Positions 25,626 to 39,750 are shown, counted from the first letter of the stretch. The stretch: DNA of 64,000 nucleotides from Chaetorhynchus papuensis (GCA_013396525.1 VWYX01000208.1:555611-619610), one strand, 5' to 3'. A program made the numbers and translations. Notes: a model not told the origin generated them from the letters alone.

Positions 25626-27371
25626 CCTAAATACCTGACTTTTCCACCTCTGAAGTGTATTTATTCAGTCTCTGCAGGATCAGATGCTTTGCTTTTGCAG
25701 TTCCATTGCTGAAAGATTTGGGCTGGCAGCAGACCTCCTTTTCTCCCTGTATTTGAGAGTGAGATTAAAATATGCATAGTTCCTGTTGTAACACCGGCAC
25801 TGCAGAAACTTTGAGTATTGTGACTATAATTATTTGCCAGGATTTGATAAGTGCAGCAGCCACTGAAGCTTCTGTTTTGTGTTTTATGATATCCTCCCAG
25901 CAGCTCATATGCCAAAAAATTTATTCTTTTATGTTAATGGAAGTTATTATTTTACATTATAATATTAAGTAGTAATATCTCACTATAAGACTATTTCTTT
26001 GTTTCTAGACAAGTCAGGTGCATTCACACCTGCTAAATGAAAGACTGTGCTCCATCTGTAATCAGACACAAGGGGATTTGACAGCAGTATTTAAAAGCAA
26101 TAGTTCTGCATTACTGGAAGCCCACCAGTGCATTCTTAGAAGAATTAATGTCTCATAGGCTGAAGAAAACAGTAAAACAATTCGTAACCTATCAGGGTGG
26201 CCTTTCCTTATGCAGAAGGGCACCCTGAATCCAGGGAGCTCACCATATTCCAAAAGTTTCTTTTGCAAATGTAGCCTGCAGCCTCTAAACCCAATAGACC
26301 TATAAAGTCTCTCTCACAGTAAGTTGTCTCTGTCTCTGGCAAATGTAATTTAAAAATCAAAAGCCCATTTTTGATATGAAGTAACGTTTCACCGTTTTCC
26401 ATTTCTCCCTCCTTGTACCCTTATCAAAAAATGGTCTGTTAGCTTAGTTCAGGTTGTCTTCAGTACCATTTCTTGTTGGTTGCACAACAAAGTGGTAAGA
26501 TTCCAAACAATGAAGCAGATTCATAGTCTCTTGAAATATGGTAGCAAAAACACCAGGAAAGAAGTTAAGGGGAATATAATAAAACAAAAGAATTATACTT
26601 TTTTCTGACAAATACAGTTGTAAATGGAGCATTCAGTTCCTTTCTTGAATTCTGAAGCATAGCACTTTATTAATTTGGAATTTATAACAAATGAAGACCA
26701 GACACCTTGAATCAACTATGGTAGCATGGAAATTTAACAGAAGACTATTTTCTTCCTGGAGTGCCTCAGAAGAGCATAGATGATACTTGTGATGTTTTAT
26801 CCCTCTCTAGACAGTGAAGATTCTTACATCTGTATTTCTCTGTAACACTTGCCTACAGTTTGATATAGGATGGGATCTCATCAGAAATATATGAAATATA
26901 GCAATTCTGAGAAAATGTCTTAATTTAATGTTAAAAACGGAAAGTAAAATGCAGAATGACTAATAGTTTCATCTGAGAGATTCATATACTACTGAGGATC
27001 AAAAATGCTCTGAGCCAGGAAGTCAGACAATGAAAGAATGCAAAGGTAATTGAAGTTATGCATGATGCCTCTTTTGGCCTTGAACTGTTCTGAAGCAAAG
27101 AAAACTCATCTTTTATTTCTTCTTCTGGCATGTAAAGTTTTTCTGTTTCATTATTTGTTTTAACCCAAACTCGGGGTTTCACTTTATGTGAGTGAAGTGA
27201 AACTATCACTAGAGCTGAATTTTTAAATCTTTGGAAAGGGTGAGCCTAATGTCAATTTACACTCTACAAAGTCCCCAAACTACCAAAGTCTACCAGTATT
27301 TTTTTACATTTGAGGCAAGAACACCAATACTAATATCAGCAAAATATTTACTCTGTCCAATTTCCCAATAT

Positions 27372-27521
27372 NNNNNNNNNNNNNNNNNNNNNNNNNNNNN
27401 NNNNNNNNNNNNNNNNNNNNNNNNNNNNNNNNNNNNNNNNNNNNNNNNNNNNNNNNNNNNNNNNNNNNNNNNNNNNNNNNNNNNNNNNNNNNNNNNNNNN
27501 NNNNNNNNNNNNNNNNNNNNN
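27372..27521. other. Assembly gap, 150 N
   Basis: A run of 150 N within intron 1. The flanks are AT-rich. Two apparent open frames that cross the gap are artefacts of translating N. Confidence 0.99.
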
Positions 27522-30500
27522 CAACAGAAGAGATAATGTTCAGGCTGAGACTACTCATAAATAACAGTTGCACTGTTCGGAAATCTTTATTTTTATTTTC
27601 CACAAAAGCTTCATAGGATTTGTGCAAGGCATTTGTACTTATAGTCCTACAACATTATTTTGTGCTGTGAGATCACATCTGTATCACAGCTGTATCAAAT
27701 CTGAAGATCAGGGCTGTATTGGAGTTAGCTTTCCAAACTTTGTGGTCCTTTCATGCTTTTGGAATGGCAAACAACCTGGTCTTTCTTAATCTGAGCTAAT
27801 TTTCTAGCTCATATATCTGATTTCTCAATGCTTTGATGTCTTCATTAGTTTCAGAATAACAATGTTTCTGCATGTTACTATCTGTCTATCTTTAGTGTCC
27901 ACTAAATTGCCTTTCCAGCTGCTTATCTCAGTCACAATCATTCCACTGCTTCCAACACGGGGAGAGCTAGAACAGAATGTCCTGTTTACTGTCCTCTTCT
28001 CTCATCAAAGAAGCAATAACAAGGGTCAAAATCTGGCAGATATTTCCAGTTACTAGCCTTTCACCTTTCTTATACCATTGCCAACCATTTAGTCTCTTGT
28101 GTGTTTTAGGGGTCTTAAATGAAGATGCATTTTTCTTGATGTGCTCTACTGAGCTAATATCTCTTGGGCTATCCATGTACAAAGGTGCTCATATAGCTTC
28201 AGCAAACATTGCGGAAAGAGAACACAAGATCAGTGGGCTTTTACAAAGAAGAGTGAGAAATTCTTAAATTTTTGTGTGTGGCATTGTGATGGTGCCAATG
28301 GTGCTGCAGAGTGTTAGGCCATATAAGCAAAACATTAGATGCTACAACTGAGGGACGTGAATTTCTGAAACGACTGAGAAAAGGGGTCCAAACAAAAGCA
28401 CTGCTTTATAAAATGTAGTGGATGTGGAGACATGAAGGAAGCAGTAAGACCTATACATGTCTGGATGACTGCATATTTAAAGAAGGCTCACACGTCATAG
28501 ATGGGTGAGATGAAGGAGAAGGGTAATGATTTTAGAGGTGGTATCTGAAAGGGGTCATAAGGAAGGTCTGCAAAAGAAGAGAGACAGGTTACTGTTGTCA
28601 GGTTACCTTTCAATTTCACTGTAAAACACAGGAATACGAGACAGAAGGATATCCCCTGGGTTATCATATCTGGCCTCTGCTGGTTCGGGTTACACCATTG
28701 TAGATAAAATTCCATTATATATCATGTCCATCTTAAAGCTGGATCGGCTATTTGGTGCAGGACGTCCTCCTGGGAAGCTATATTCTTCAATCTGATGGTT
28801 GAAAGCCTTAAAATTTCCACTATAGATATATTCAGTTTCGCTGTGCATCAAATAATTAAAATATTGCTCCATCGCTAGTGTTCAACCATTTCCTGTATTT
28901 CTTCCATACTCATCCCTGAACAAACCAAGCTCTTTCATCTCCTTTCAAAAGGTAGGCTCTTCATTCTTTTAGTTTCCCTATAGTCCTCCTTTTTGTGTGT
29001 TTGACACTAAATTAGCTTTTCCTGAAACTTTAATAAGTTTCACACACTATTTCCCAACAGAACAGGTGCTTTCACCAGGACATATCCAAATTCATGAAGA
29101 AACATAGGTTGCATAGCTGCTGTGAAAGAATTGTCATTTTCCCCAGATTTATGACATAATCTGGTTTATAAAATAAATGAATTAAATAAATGAATTTGTT
29201 ATGTTAAGGTTGTAAGCATAGTACTTCACAAACATAAGTCAACAAGTTTGTTGAAAAACTGTGAAAGAAACAAATTGTATCATCCCGTACAACTTAGTTT
29301 ATTTTTACAGTGGTAGATTCTGTACAGGAGTTCTCACTAGATGAAGCACAATTGTAAGGTTTTTCTTCTTCCTTCAGATGTATATTTTTTTCTTGGCTTT
29401 CTCTGAAAGAAGTTGCACCTGCACATGGAAAATATTTGGAAGATATGTGCAGGTGAAATTCATCTGCAGTCTGTTTGGATAAATGAGAGGAAAGCCAGAG
29501 TCCAGTAGGAGACATTGTTAAATAATCAAACTGGTTAGCCCTCTGCATGTTCGGAGGGAGCACTGGTTCAGCATTCAGCTGAACTGTGGTCACATAGTCA
29601 CAGGAAAATAGCCACTGTTTCCCTTTTCCTGGCTGAGTGAACTAAGTGCCCTTGGTTTGACTGGGGGTGAGGTGCGCCTTGTGCAGGGCTGCATAGCAGA
29701 CAGGCTGTTCTGTGTTACCAGTGACTGCTACAGGCTGCCCGGTGTTATTAGCCCTGTCCCAGGCTCCTGCAGAACAGAAAGTAGCAGGAGTTAGGTGGAT
29801 TTGCTGTTTGCAGTAGCCTTCAAACCTACTGTGAGTAAAGGGAGGACACCCACACTGGAGAAGCTGGTTTTTCCCCCTCTGGCCAGCACTCCACCTTGCC
29901 TTCATTCCTGAAGGTCCATCACAGGGAGTCACTGTCTACCTGACCTTTCCTCACACTGCAGTCAGATGACAGTGTATTACTTGTGTGAAGGAATTTACAA
30001 CCAGTGCACCCTCAACAGGGTAATCAGGGGGTCTCACCACGGCAGAGCCCAAGCGCCTCTTCTCTTATAAATTGCTACTAAGTATTCTTCAGTAAACTAA
30101 GAACTCATATGGGAACTTTATTCTGGAAGATTTCTGAGAGAACTTTTCTTTACATATCTTTGTAAGCAATCTGGTAGTCTGGCTAACATAAGCAACCAGA
30201 GAGTTAAGATCAGTTGCCATGTAATTATACCCCTGAGACTCTATACCTTAGTGGTTGCCTGCAGTTTTCTAAGAATCTTCTTTTTTCAGTTGACATCAGT
30301 ATGTTTATTGGAAAGTACATTGTCAAATAGAGTGTGAAGCAGTAAAATGTGTAACATTAGAAAGTATTAAAAATAGTTCAAAGAGAGCTGAAATAATACA
30401 TTTATAAGCATTAGTAATATATTCTTCTACACCCTCTCTTTTAGTGTTTTATAGTTGGCGCTGTATTTCCTTGCAGCTGAGAGGCAGCCAGTGATAACAG

Positions 30501-33500
30501 AAACTCTATGGAGAGAGCAGAGACAAAATTGATTTATAAAATATTACTAAAGGACTGAGAATGTATCAGACTGCACAAATCCTGCCCGCCTGTGCTGCAA
30601 TTTGACATGTTTATATTGAATGTTTTGTGTTGTACTTGAAATCAAGTCAGTGAAGTTTGTTTGCTAGCCTTTTCAGTTCCATGAATTATCTGCTGGGAAG
30701 TTAATCCAGTTAAGACCCACCAATATGATAGAAGTAATTGTGTTTTAGTCTGCACATGTGTGCAGCATATTATGTGAAATTATGAAGAGCTTAATCACTT
30801 AGTTAATAACACAATAGATATTGCTACAGTACAATTAAATAATACCAGGTTTGAACTATGTGATTTTTTTTTTCTTCTTTCAGTGCTGTGTCAAAGCAAA
30901 ATTCCTATCATTCCTGCACTGTCTATCAGCATCAGCCAGGATCACTAGCTCTGCTTCAGTGAAAAGGAGTTTCCATGTTATGAAGTTTTAAGAAAACAGG
31001 AAAAATAAATACCAGAGCTTTTTTTTCAGACCGCTATATGTACTTCAGAGCAGACCATTTTACAAAACAGATTATTAGTTCTGCAAAAATATATGCTGGA
31101 TTCCTTTTTTCATTGTCTTTATGGTTCATTCCTAAGGATCATTCACATACTGAAGTCAGTGGGAGTTGAGGATGATTTGCTGTTTCTTCAGTGTTGTGCA
31201 CACTGATGGAGAATTCCCTGTCAATTAATACTGTGCATCCCAAACCAGTGTTCTCATCCACGAGTGCAGATAACATTATGGAGTCCTAACTGTTAGATGC
31301 CAATTTTATCTGTTTTATATTCTCTTTCCGTGAGAAATAGAAGCAGGCATGTCTATGTGTGGTCATTTGCTTCTAAATTGTTAGTTGCTGTACCTGAGAA
31401 TGTAAAGAAAGTAAAGGAGCATGCTATGATTCTGAAGCATGGTTCTGAAGCAGGTTCTGAAGAGCAACTATCCACTATGGTAAAGATGTAAAGCAAATAA
31501 GTACAGTAATGTCATACTGCATGTCCTGAACAGATTCAGGTACTTGGGGCTTCTGAGTTTTCAAATTCAAAATCTGTCTTTTGTTGATCTCACATAATTC
31601 TGTTAAAAAGGCTTCAGGGTTTAGCTATCACTACCTGAAAAATTGTAAGTGGTCTCCAGATTGAGTTGCTTAGGGGGCTGCGGAATGGCCAGCACATTTT
31701 TACAAGTTTACAATAGCTGTAGGACTATCTGTGACACACCCCACATGTGCTAGTATAACTGAGCCTAGACATTATGCAGATTTTTTTGAACAGAGTGTAT
31801 GGAGGTTTTTTTACTCATTTTCGGATTTGTCATGAACTGCAGCAAGGTACTTGAAGAAAAATGTAATAGCCCTATAATAGTTCCCATACGAATTATTTAC
31901 CTTTTTCCTTAGGCAACATTTCAGAAAGAATAGCAATATGCAAAGAGACACTCCAGATGAAGGTCAGAGTGCAATAAATTACTGTTCACCAGATACTTAG
32001 ATGTCACAGAAGTCTTTTTGGGAGATAGACAGAAACCTCAACATAATCGTCTCCCAAGACACATTCTACCGAATTTCTGTGGTGGACTCACTGCACATAC
32101 ATACACAGGCCTGACTGCTTCTGCCACCTTATTATGCACAGCCATCACCTGCTAGGTCCTGTAAAGCCTCAGGCTTGGCAGATGTGATGGATCTAGTGCT
32201 TTACACAGTGGAGCCAGTTGCAGGTGCTAGCTAACCCCTTGCAGCATTTTCTGCTCCCCTTTCTCTGGGTAACACAAGAAATGGCTCATCCTATACAGAG
32301 AAAACATGTATTCCCTCTAGCTTTTTAAGCTGGGACTCCCTGAAAGATGGGTACCAATAGATTTCACTTGCTGTGCTTATATTCAATGATTTTTCTGCTC
32401 TGTTTTTCTTTTCTTGTTTTTCTCATCCTCACCCCTCACTTCACTTTGTCTGTACTTATTCCCTTTCTTTGAAGGATTTTCTCTCTGTTACCAAGGTTAT
32501 AAAAAGCCTTATATGCTACATAGGAGAATAGTAACAAGGAGTTAGGGCATGTGCTGTTTCATATGGGTTCAGACAAGAGAATTGTCCTGTGGCCTTCATG
32601 GTGCATTGCAATCCCAGGGACCCAGACTGCATCTTTCACTTGCTGTGTTGGTGGCTGCTGGGAGAGGAAATGTAGACACCATGCTATACAGCATATGCTG
32701 TACTCTGCACAGTTACAAGGATATATTTTCCTTTAAAAATTAAAGACATGGGATTGTACAGCTTATTCCACCATCATTCTTCACATCTGCCCAATATTGC
32801 AGAAATCTGGAGCTTAAGCAGTATGTGTCATTGAGTGGTAAGTAAAGGATTGCTCTTGTGGTAAAAATCATAACCTAACTTAGCCTTGTAGACATGAAGT
32901 AAAAGCAAGGAGAAGAGATGGAAAAGAAATAAAACCAATTTATTATGGATGAGAAGAAAGGTGGAGTGATTGAAACAGGAAAGATGAGGAGGGCAAGCAG
33001 GAAAAGTGATGTTTTGCTCTTCAAAAAGTAGAAGCAAATTATTCCATAAATGGAAAAAAAAAAGAAAAAAAAAAAAGTAGGAGGAATCCTAATATATAGA
33101 AGCGGCTTTGCAGACTATAGTGTATTTTATGGTTGTTGAAAGTAATTGTGCATTTTAATTTCAGAAATAATGGAGTTATCAGTGGCATTCATCTGGAAAA
33201 TTTGAGATTTTTTATAAGACTTTCTCTCTACTTATTTAGGGCTTCTTTAATCAATGTGATGTTAAAAGCAGTGGTTACCATGTGAAATATGTTTATACTG
33301 GACCACACTTCTTTCTGTGTGTTATAATTCCCAGAAGAAATTTCCAAGTTGAACTTGCTTATTGAGATGAGAATCAAAAAGTTCTATATATGTCCATTTC
33401 CAGTACAAAAGCTATTCTGCTATATTTCTAACCTTCTCTTGTTACTGTTACAAAATAAAATTTCTTATATTCCCATGATATATTCAAGCAACATATGCTA

Positions 33501-35450
33501 GATACTAACTGCAGTTAAAAGGTAGCTGCATTTTACTGTAATTTGGCATACTACACAAGTTAATATGGATATTATGCTCTGTCTGGTAAAGAAGTTGCAT
33601 GAATTAGGAATTGAGAGCAATAATGTAATTTCAGGAGATGGTTGGAATGAGGAACTCTGTTCTCAGCTATTGCCATTAGATAAATAATATCCTCACAAAA
33701 AAAAAAAATCAAATAAAACAGGTATAAATATATAGATGGAAAATCTTAAGGAAACCCTGCTATAATTTTGAGACCATGTGGGAAGTTTTTGTAGTGAAAT
33801 CTAAAGAAATGGAAAACAGAACCCTCAGGAATGAAAACAGAGGTGAATCTTTCTACCTGCTAGCAATCCTGCTGAATATACAATGATTGGAATTCCATCT
33901 GGGCAAACATGACTGTCACGATGTAGAATGAAAGGCAGATGGTTAGAACATGTCTTAGTCATACCTGCTCAACGTTAAGTGACATTACACAACTTGCCGA
34001 AACATGCAGTTCAGTCATGCTGCAATTTAAGCAAATGTCTACGCTAAATTGTGTGAATTGTCTGAAGACATGGAGATTACCTGTATGGTTAGATTCAGCT
34101 ATTTACTCTGGTGCTTTCAGGATCAAAGTCTTAGCAACTAACTTCAATCCATGTAACCATTTTACAAATGGAATTTTGTCTTGCTTGGGCTTATCTAAAA
34201 GTGCAAAGTATTTTCAACCCATCTAGTTCAGTCACTAGATTAGAAATAGAGATCATTGTATCTTATCATTCACTAATCAAGGTCATTTGCATAACATTGC
34301 AAATATCTTCAAGGCTATTAAGATTCAAGATTGCTCCAAGGAATTTAAGTTGTCCATGTTCACTGGCAGAAATTAGACCTTGATCAGAAATCTTAATAGT
34401 TGATTAGAGCAGCTCATTTTCTTAGAAGGCTACCTTGTTCATTTTCCATCTCTATTAACAGGAAAGATTTGATTTTTAATCTGCCTTAATTTTCATTTAG
34501 TTTGATTTTGATGATGAAGAGTCCTGACTTGTTCTTTTTGTTGGATCCAGTTAGAAATTGAATCTCTTGATGTTCAGTTTATTCAGGACTAAAGCATTAC
34601 AAAGCTCCTATGTGAAACAGTTCTAGTGCTTTTTAGACACTGATGAACACATTTCCTATAACAGTCATTTTAATTTGAAAATCATGTTGGAATAGAAAAT
34701 AAAGGTATTGCCTGTCAAACTGAAGAATTTTGTCTTTTGTCCTATGTTTTTTTTCCTTTTGGTAGAACTCTTACCCATTATTTGTCTCAGAAGTGAGACC
34801 TATCTGATAATTCATGTAATCCAAACATAAGAGGACATATAAAAGTACCTTGCACTTTGGCTCAATCACTGACTGAATTTATAGTCTGGTATTTGTAGGT
34901 CGGTTGTGTGGTGGAATGAGCGTGAAATATGCGGAGTGTATTTTTGTTGATCAGTTTCCTGGAAGTTATTAAATTAATTTAGTGATTACAGTCACGCTCT
35001 TTTCTAATTATGTAGAGCAGCAATTACTGAAAGTGTTGCTGCTGGTTAGGCTTATTTTCACCAATAGAAATCATCTGAAGTATTTATGTCACCATCTCTC
35101 TTTAGTGTTTGGTAGTGTTTATATAGTATATTGATTTTTTAAATGCCAGTTATGGGTCTTCTAGAACTAACGAAGGCAGGTAAAAAGTCAGTACTGGACT
35201 GAACTGATAATCAGAGCAGATAGTCAGATTTTCCCAAAGACTTACCTAAAGACATCCTGCAACTTCAGAATTATATGTATTATTACTTTGCTTATCATCA
35301 GAAAAGGAAATATCTCTTGTCTGATTTGTTTTACAAATTCTAACATAGCTGTGAAAATATGTTTATTTCCTGCTCTTTTTGTTCTGCTATTTTTTTTCCT
35401 TGTCCCACATGTCTCTACTAATTTGTGCCACATTTTTATGTCCCTTTTAG

Positions 35451-35591
35451 GTATTGGAATTGGTGTGCTGGTACGGGAATATGGAAAACTGTCTAACTTG
35501 GATAAGTTCTACTTTTCCTTTCCTGGGGAGCTGCTGATGAGAATGCTCAAACTCATCATTCTGCCATTAATCATATCAAGTATGATAACAG
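35451..35591 (+). CDS. SLC1A1: SLC1A1 coding exon 2 (residues 31-78)
   Basis: The acceptor is cccttttag|GT and the donor is ACAG|gtatga, both phase 1, giving 47 codons in frame with exon 1. It codes the end of TM1 (GIGIGVLVREYG), the short loop LSNLDKFYFSFPGE and TM2 (LLMRMLKLIILPLIISSMITG). The TM2 segment is almost invariant across EAATs and is part of the fixed scaffold (trimerisation) domain of the transporter. The match to human EAAT3 is close to complete from residue 36 on. A stop codon follows in the intron about 50 bases past the donor, so read-through of intron 2 would truncate the protein after TM2. Intron 1 before it is 13.7 kb and intron 2 after it is 16.7 kb, the two largest in the window. 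Confidence 0.96.
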
Positions 35592-37281
35592 GTATGACTG
35601 GAAATGTACTGTTTGCTTATGGGATTATCATTGTGTGTTAGCTTTCTTTCTAAAGGAAATAACCCCTAAAAACAACTTGATGGAACTCTATACTGAGAAA
35701 TACAGATTTCATACCTTTAGATTAATTTTTTCTTTATATAATGAAAATAGATTTGGAAGGATTAGCACTATTATCTATGACATTATAAAGAGCTGTACGC
35801 TAATAACTTTGCAAATTTATAGATTTTTGTATCTCTCCCTGTTTTCAGGAGGGGGTTAAGCAGTTGCAAATTGCAAAGCCCAAAGCTGCAGCTGCATATT
35901 CTGAGGTACAGAGTTAACTGTTGTAAGTAGTCTCATGTTACCATTTCACAAGCAAGGGAGAGCTTGTCTTGCTGTCACAAAAAGAGGAAATTCCTGACCT
36001 CCACTTCCTTGGTCTCAACAAACTTCCATGAGGTACCTTGCATGAGCTCTAGCATTCGCTGAATCCTTCTGTGAGTCCGTTCAATTCACTGACCTGGCGG
36101 AAAAAAATTAGTGGAAAATAAATCCACTTATACCTCCCCAAAACTGAAAACTCCTTTGAACCAAGTGAGTGCAAAGGGAGACTGTGGGACCAGGAAGGGG
36201 TAATGGAAACACAAGCAAAGCTTCCATCTTCTGGGAAAAACAAGCAAGCTGTTGGCTGGAACCCTGCCATGCGTGCTTGAATTTGTTAACAGCTCACCCA
36301 GTGGAAAAACTTTGGAAAGATTTGGTGGAGGAAGCCCAAAGCAAAGAGACAGGACTGAATGTCAAATAGCCTTTCTTTAGCAAACTTCTCTTTATTCCTT
36401 AAGTCTTTGCTGACAGTACAAGGATTGTGGTTATTTTCTTTTGGCTTCTTGCAGTGAATCAAGACACACTGGTCACTATACTGTCCCTTATCATCTCTAC
36501 AAGACCTCTGTTTTCACAGCGGGTTGTGTTTGTCAGAACATGTTCAGGTGTTTGTTGATTGGTTAGAGGTTAATGAATCAGACATTTAAAGTAAAGGAGA
36601 GCATGTTGTGATCAGAAAATGAAAGGGGAATTTTGATCATGTTATAAAAGTGCTTTAGGAATAGGATATTAAATACAAACTTTCAAGCTCCCCAAAGTTC
36701 ATAGCCAAAAATATCACTAATTTTATATCAGCACACCCCAAAATGAGTCTGTGACAAAGTTCTTAAGGGAAGCTGTTAAGGCCTTTTGAGCACATCTGTA
36801 AAGTAGAGTAAGAGGAGCCCAGTGTTAGAATTGAAATGGAGAATGTCAAGAGCTGCAAGATGCAGAATGGAAAGCTGCCAAAGGCAGAGTGAGAAATGAG
36901 GATACAAAATAGTCAAAGGGTTGGGTCCAAAGGAGTGAAGGGAGATTAAACAGTTGGTGTGTAAAGGAGAGGAGAGCCTTAGTCTGTGACAGGAGATCCA
37001 GGAAAAGCTGACAAGATAAGACTAAGACATTTCTTTTTTTGAACAAGCTTTTATTTGTGAGTGAAGTTGAGCCTGTCTTCAGAAATAAATTAGATCATTA
37101 GAATAATCATGAAATGAATTATTTATTAAATGTATCCCTGTCCAGCACTTGCAAGGGGAAACAAGAATCATCCTGTTTTAATGTGTAATGTTTCAATATG
37201 AGTAAATAGCATTTGTAACTATTATCACAAGCTTGGATTTTACAGATTGCAGATTACAGTCATATACAGAGATGACTGTAT

Positions 37282-37362
37282 AATTGGATAAGACAAGGTC
37301 AGAATCAGAGCATCTCATGATGAGAATAAGATGCTCTGATTCTGACTTCGGCGTATCCAATT
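37282..37362. other. Long imperfect palindrome (81-base hairpin)
   Basis: The left arm 37298-37315 (GTCAGAATCAGAGCATCT) is the exact reverse complement of the right arm 37329-37346, an 18-bp stem around a 13-base loop. After a 7-by-7 mismatch, a second 9-bp stem follows (AATTGGATA at 37282-37290 with TATCCAATT at 37354-37362). Total length and shape resemble a microRNA precursor, a tiny inverted-repeat transposon or a template-switch product. No known family is recognised. Confidence 0.85.
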
Positions 37363-37665
37363 TCCATAGAAAATAAGGGTGTGCTTTTTCTACACTTCTA
37401 TATTAGGCTTTTAGGCAAGGAAAAGGAAACAAGATAGATAAAAACCAGAAGCTACTTTGATAGAATATGATGGCTTTGCAAAAGAACCATGAATGTCTGT
37501 GTTTTTCACTATTCACTTGCATCCATCCTCAGGATGTTGATGAGATTGCCTCTTTTAAAATAGTTATGTTAACCTTCCAAGCATCAGAAATGCGCATTTG
37601 AAATTAATAAATAAACGTGTGAATGATCACGCAGCATACTAGTCATTTTTCTTCTTTTACACAGT

Positions 37666-38390
37666 CGTATAGAATGACTGAGGTTGGAAGGGATCTCTTG
37701 AAACCATCTAGTCGAATGGCCCTGCTCATGCAGGGTCAGCCAGAGCAGTGTCTTCCGGTTTAGATTGAATTTCATGGCTTTTTTAACCCATTGTCTCATG
37801 TCTTGTCTCTGGGCACCACTGCTAAGAGCCTGGCTCTGTAATCTTTCCCACCCATGAGCAATTTATACACATGAATAAGATCCCTCTGATCTTCTCCAGA
37901 CTGAACAGTCCCTGCTCCTCATGTGAGAGGTGCTCCAACACCCTCATCAGAGTTGTGGCCCTTCAGGACTCAGCCCATTAAGTCCATCCCTTTCTTGTAC
38001 TGGGGAATCCAGAACTAGACCCAGTACTCCAGGTGTGGCCTCACAGATGTTGTGTTTAGAGAGATCATCTCCCTCCACATGCTGACAGAGGTTGTCATAG
38101 TGCTGCCCGGGAGGCTACTGGCCTTTGCTATGAGATCTTACTGTCTCAGGGTCAGCTTGTTGTCTACCAGGACCCTCAGATCCTTCTCTGCAGAGCTGTT
38201 CTCCAGCCAGTCAGCCTCAAGCATGTACTGTTGCCTTGCATTATTCTTGCCCAGATGTAGAGCTCTACATTTCTTCTTGTTGAACTTCATGAGATTTCTC
38301 TCAGACAAATTCTCCAGCCCATCCAGGTACCTTTGAGTGACCCTATAACCATCTCATACCTCAGCCACTCCTTCCAATTATGTCTTGGTG
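37666..38390 (-). repeat. CR1 LINE fragment (antisense), different subfamily
   Basis: On the + strand it starts with the reversed CR1 tail region (GAATGACTGAGGTTGGAAGG), continues with CTGCTCATGCAGGGTCAGCC and ATCTTCTCCAGACTGAACAG, then CCCAGTACTCCAGGTGTGGC, and ends near CCTCAGCCACTCCTTCCA. It looks like a CR1 subfamily different from the other copies, about 725 bases, 5'-truncated, with scattered indels. A 94-codon frame at 38052-38336 is on the wrong strand for CR1 and is meaningless. Confidence 0.88.
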
Positions 38391-39099
38391 ATTCTTGCAC
38401 AAACTGTCACCTGTAACCAAAATCTAGTATTTTGACATAACATACATTTACAAAAGGCATCAAAACCTCCCAGATGCCTTTGGATTCAGCACCACATCTG
38501 GTTACAGTTATGTACCAAATGAGCCATTGTAATTGTCTCTGGTGTACACACTTAACTTGCAGCAAAGGCACAATAACAGGACAACATTTTTCTCTCATGG
38601 TGAACTAATTGCATCCCCTTAACTTGTAAACTAAAAAGACGTTTACTCCGGACCAGCTGAAGTGCCGTTGCTACTTCTACTGCAATAACTTTGTATATAT
38701 TGCGGCCCCAAGTGTCTGCCACTGAGCATGTGAACACATACATATATTCCAAGGAGGTGGACATCCTCAGAACACATCTGTTCCCACTAAAGACAACCAG
38801 CCAGCATGCAGATTATGGTGCTTTCCTTGCGCGTCCTACATTTAATCAATAAAGAGGAAGTTTCTTTGGAGGAAAATATTTTTGGGTCTTACTCTAGAAA
38901 AGGTACCACCAAATGCAGAAATATGTGACTTTGCCACTAACAGTAAGGCAAACAATGAGCTGTCTTTGTTTACAACCATAGCTGAAGACACATCTGGGAT
39001 CTTCTTAAATTTTTCATTCCCTTCTTTGTTTGCTTCTTTACAGTAATTTTTGAAAGTGTGAATTTTGCTTTTGATCTACAAATTGAGAATTACAAAGAG

Positions 39100-39750
39100 G
39101 TCATGTGGTCTAACTTGACTTTAGTAAGATTTTTGACACCATCTCCCATAACGTCCCCACAGACCAACTGATAGAACACGGATAATTGTACAGTGAGGCA
39201 AATTGAAACCTGTCTGAATGGGCAGACCCAGAAGGTTGCAATCATCAGCACAAGTCTGGCTGGAGACAAGTCAGTAATGATGTACCCCTGGGTTCAGTAC
39301 TGGGGCCAGTTGTGTTTAACATTTTATCTGTGACCGATGATGGAGCTTACTGCTCCCTCAGCAAGTTCAGAGGCTTGTTCAGTCTGCAGAAGAGAAGGTT
39401 ACAGGGAGACCTTGTTCCAGCTTTCCAGCACCTAAAGTGGCCTACAAGACAGTTGGAGGAGGTCTTTTTAAAAGGGCATCTAGTGCTAAGACAAGGGGGC
39501 ATGGCTTTAAACTGAAAAAAAGTAGGTTTAGATTAGTTAGTGCAAAGAAATTCTTTACTGTGAGGGTTGTGAGGCGCTGGAACAGGTTATTCCATGAAGA
39601 TGTGTTTGCCCCATCCCCAGAAATGTCCAGAGTCATGTTGGATGGGGCTCTGAGCAACCTGTCTAGTGGAAGGTGTCCCTGCCCTTGGCAGATGGGTTGG
39701 AACTAGATAATCTTTAAGGTCCCTTCCAACCATTCTATGATTCTATGATA
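39100..39750 (+). repeat. CR1 LINE with 3' octamer tail and internal deletion
   Basis: The left part (39100-39350) is reverse-transcriptase sequence (GTTCAGTACTGGGGCCAGTT, block B). At about 39360 it jumps directly to the 3' region (TTCAGTCTGCAGAAGAGAAGG), skipping the segment between, which is present in the copy at 6562-7004. The 3' end is intact: CTTTAAGGTCCCTTCCAACC, then ATTCTATGATTCTATGAT at about 39733-39750. It has stops and frameshifts throughout. Confidence 0.92.

Larger units (their letters stand above)
21733..35450 (+). other. SLC1A1: SLC1A1 intron 1 (13.7 kb)
   Basis: The intron runs from gtgagc to ttttag. The first 500 bases belong to the CpG island. The rest is AT-rich and holds a pyrimidine tract (24911-24972), a short second CpG island (25385-25625), an assembly gap (27372-27521), an A-rich run at about 33052-33076 and a small triplicated TTCTGAAG motif near 31430-31462. 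I recognise no CR1 or LTR in it, in contrast to intron 2. The first intron of a gene often holds regulatory sequence, but nothing here identifies one except the CpG patch. Confidence 0.85.

Noticed and set aside
27231..27627. Two frames of about 100 codons on opposite strands
   Set aside because: Both are bridged by the run of N at 27372-27521 and have no real sequence in the middle.
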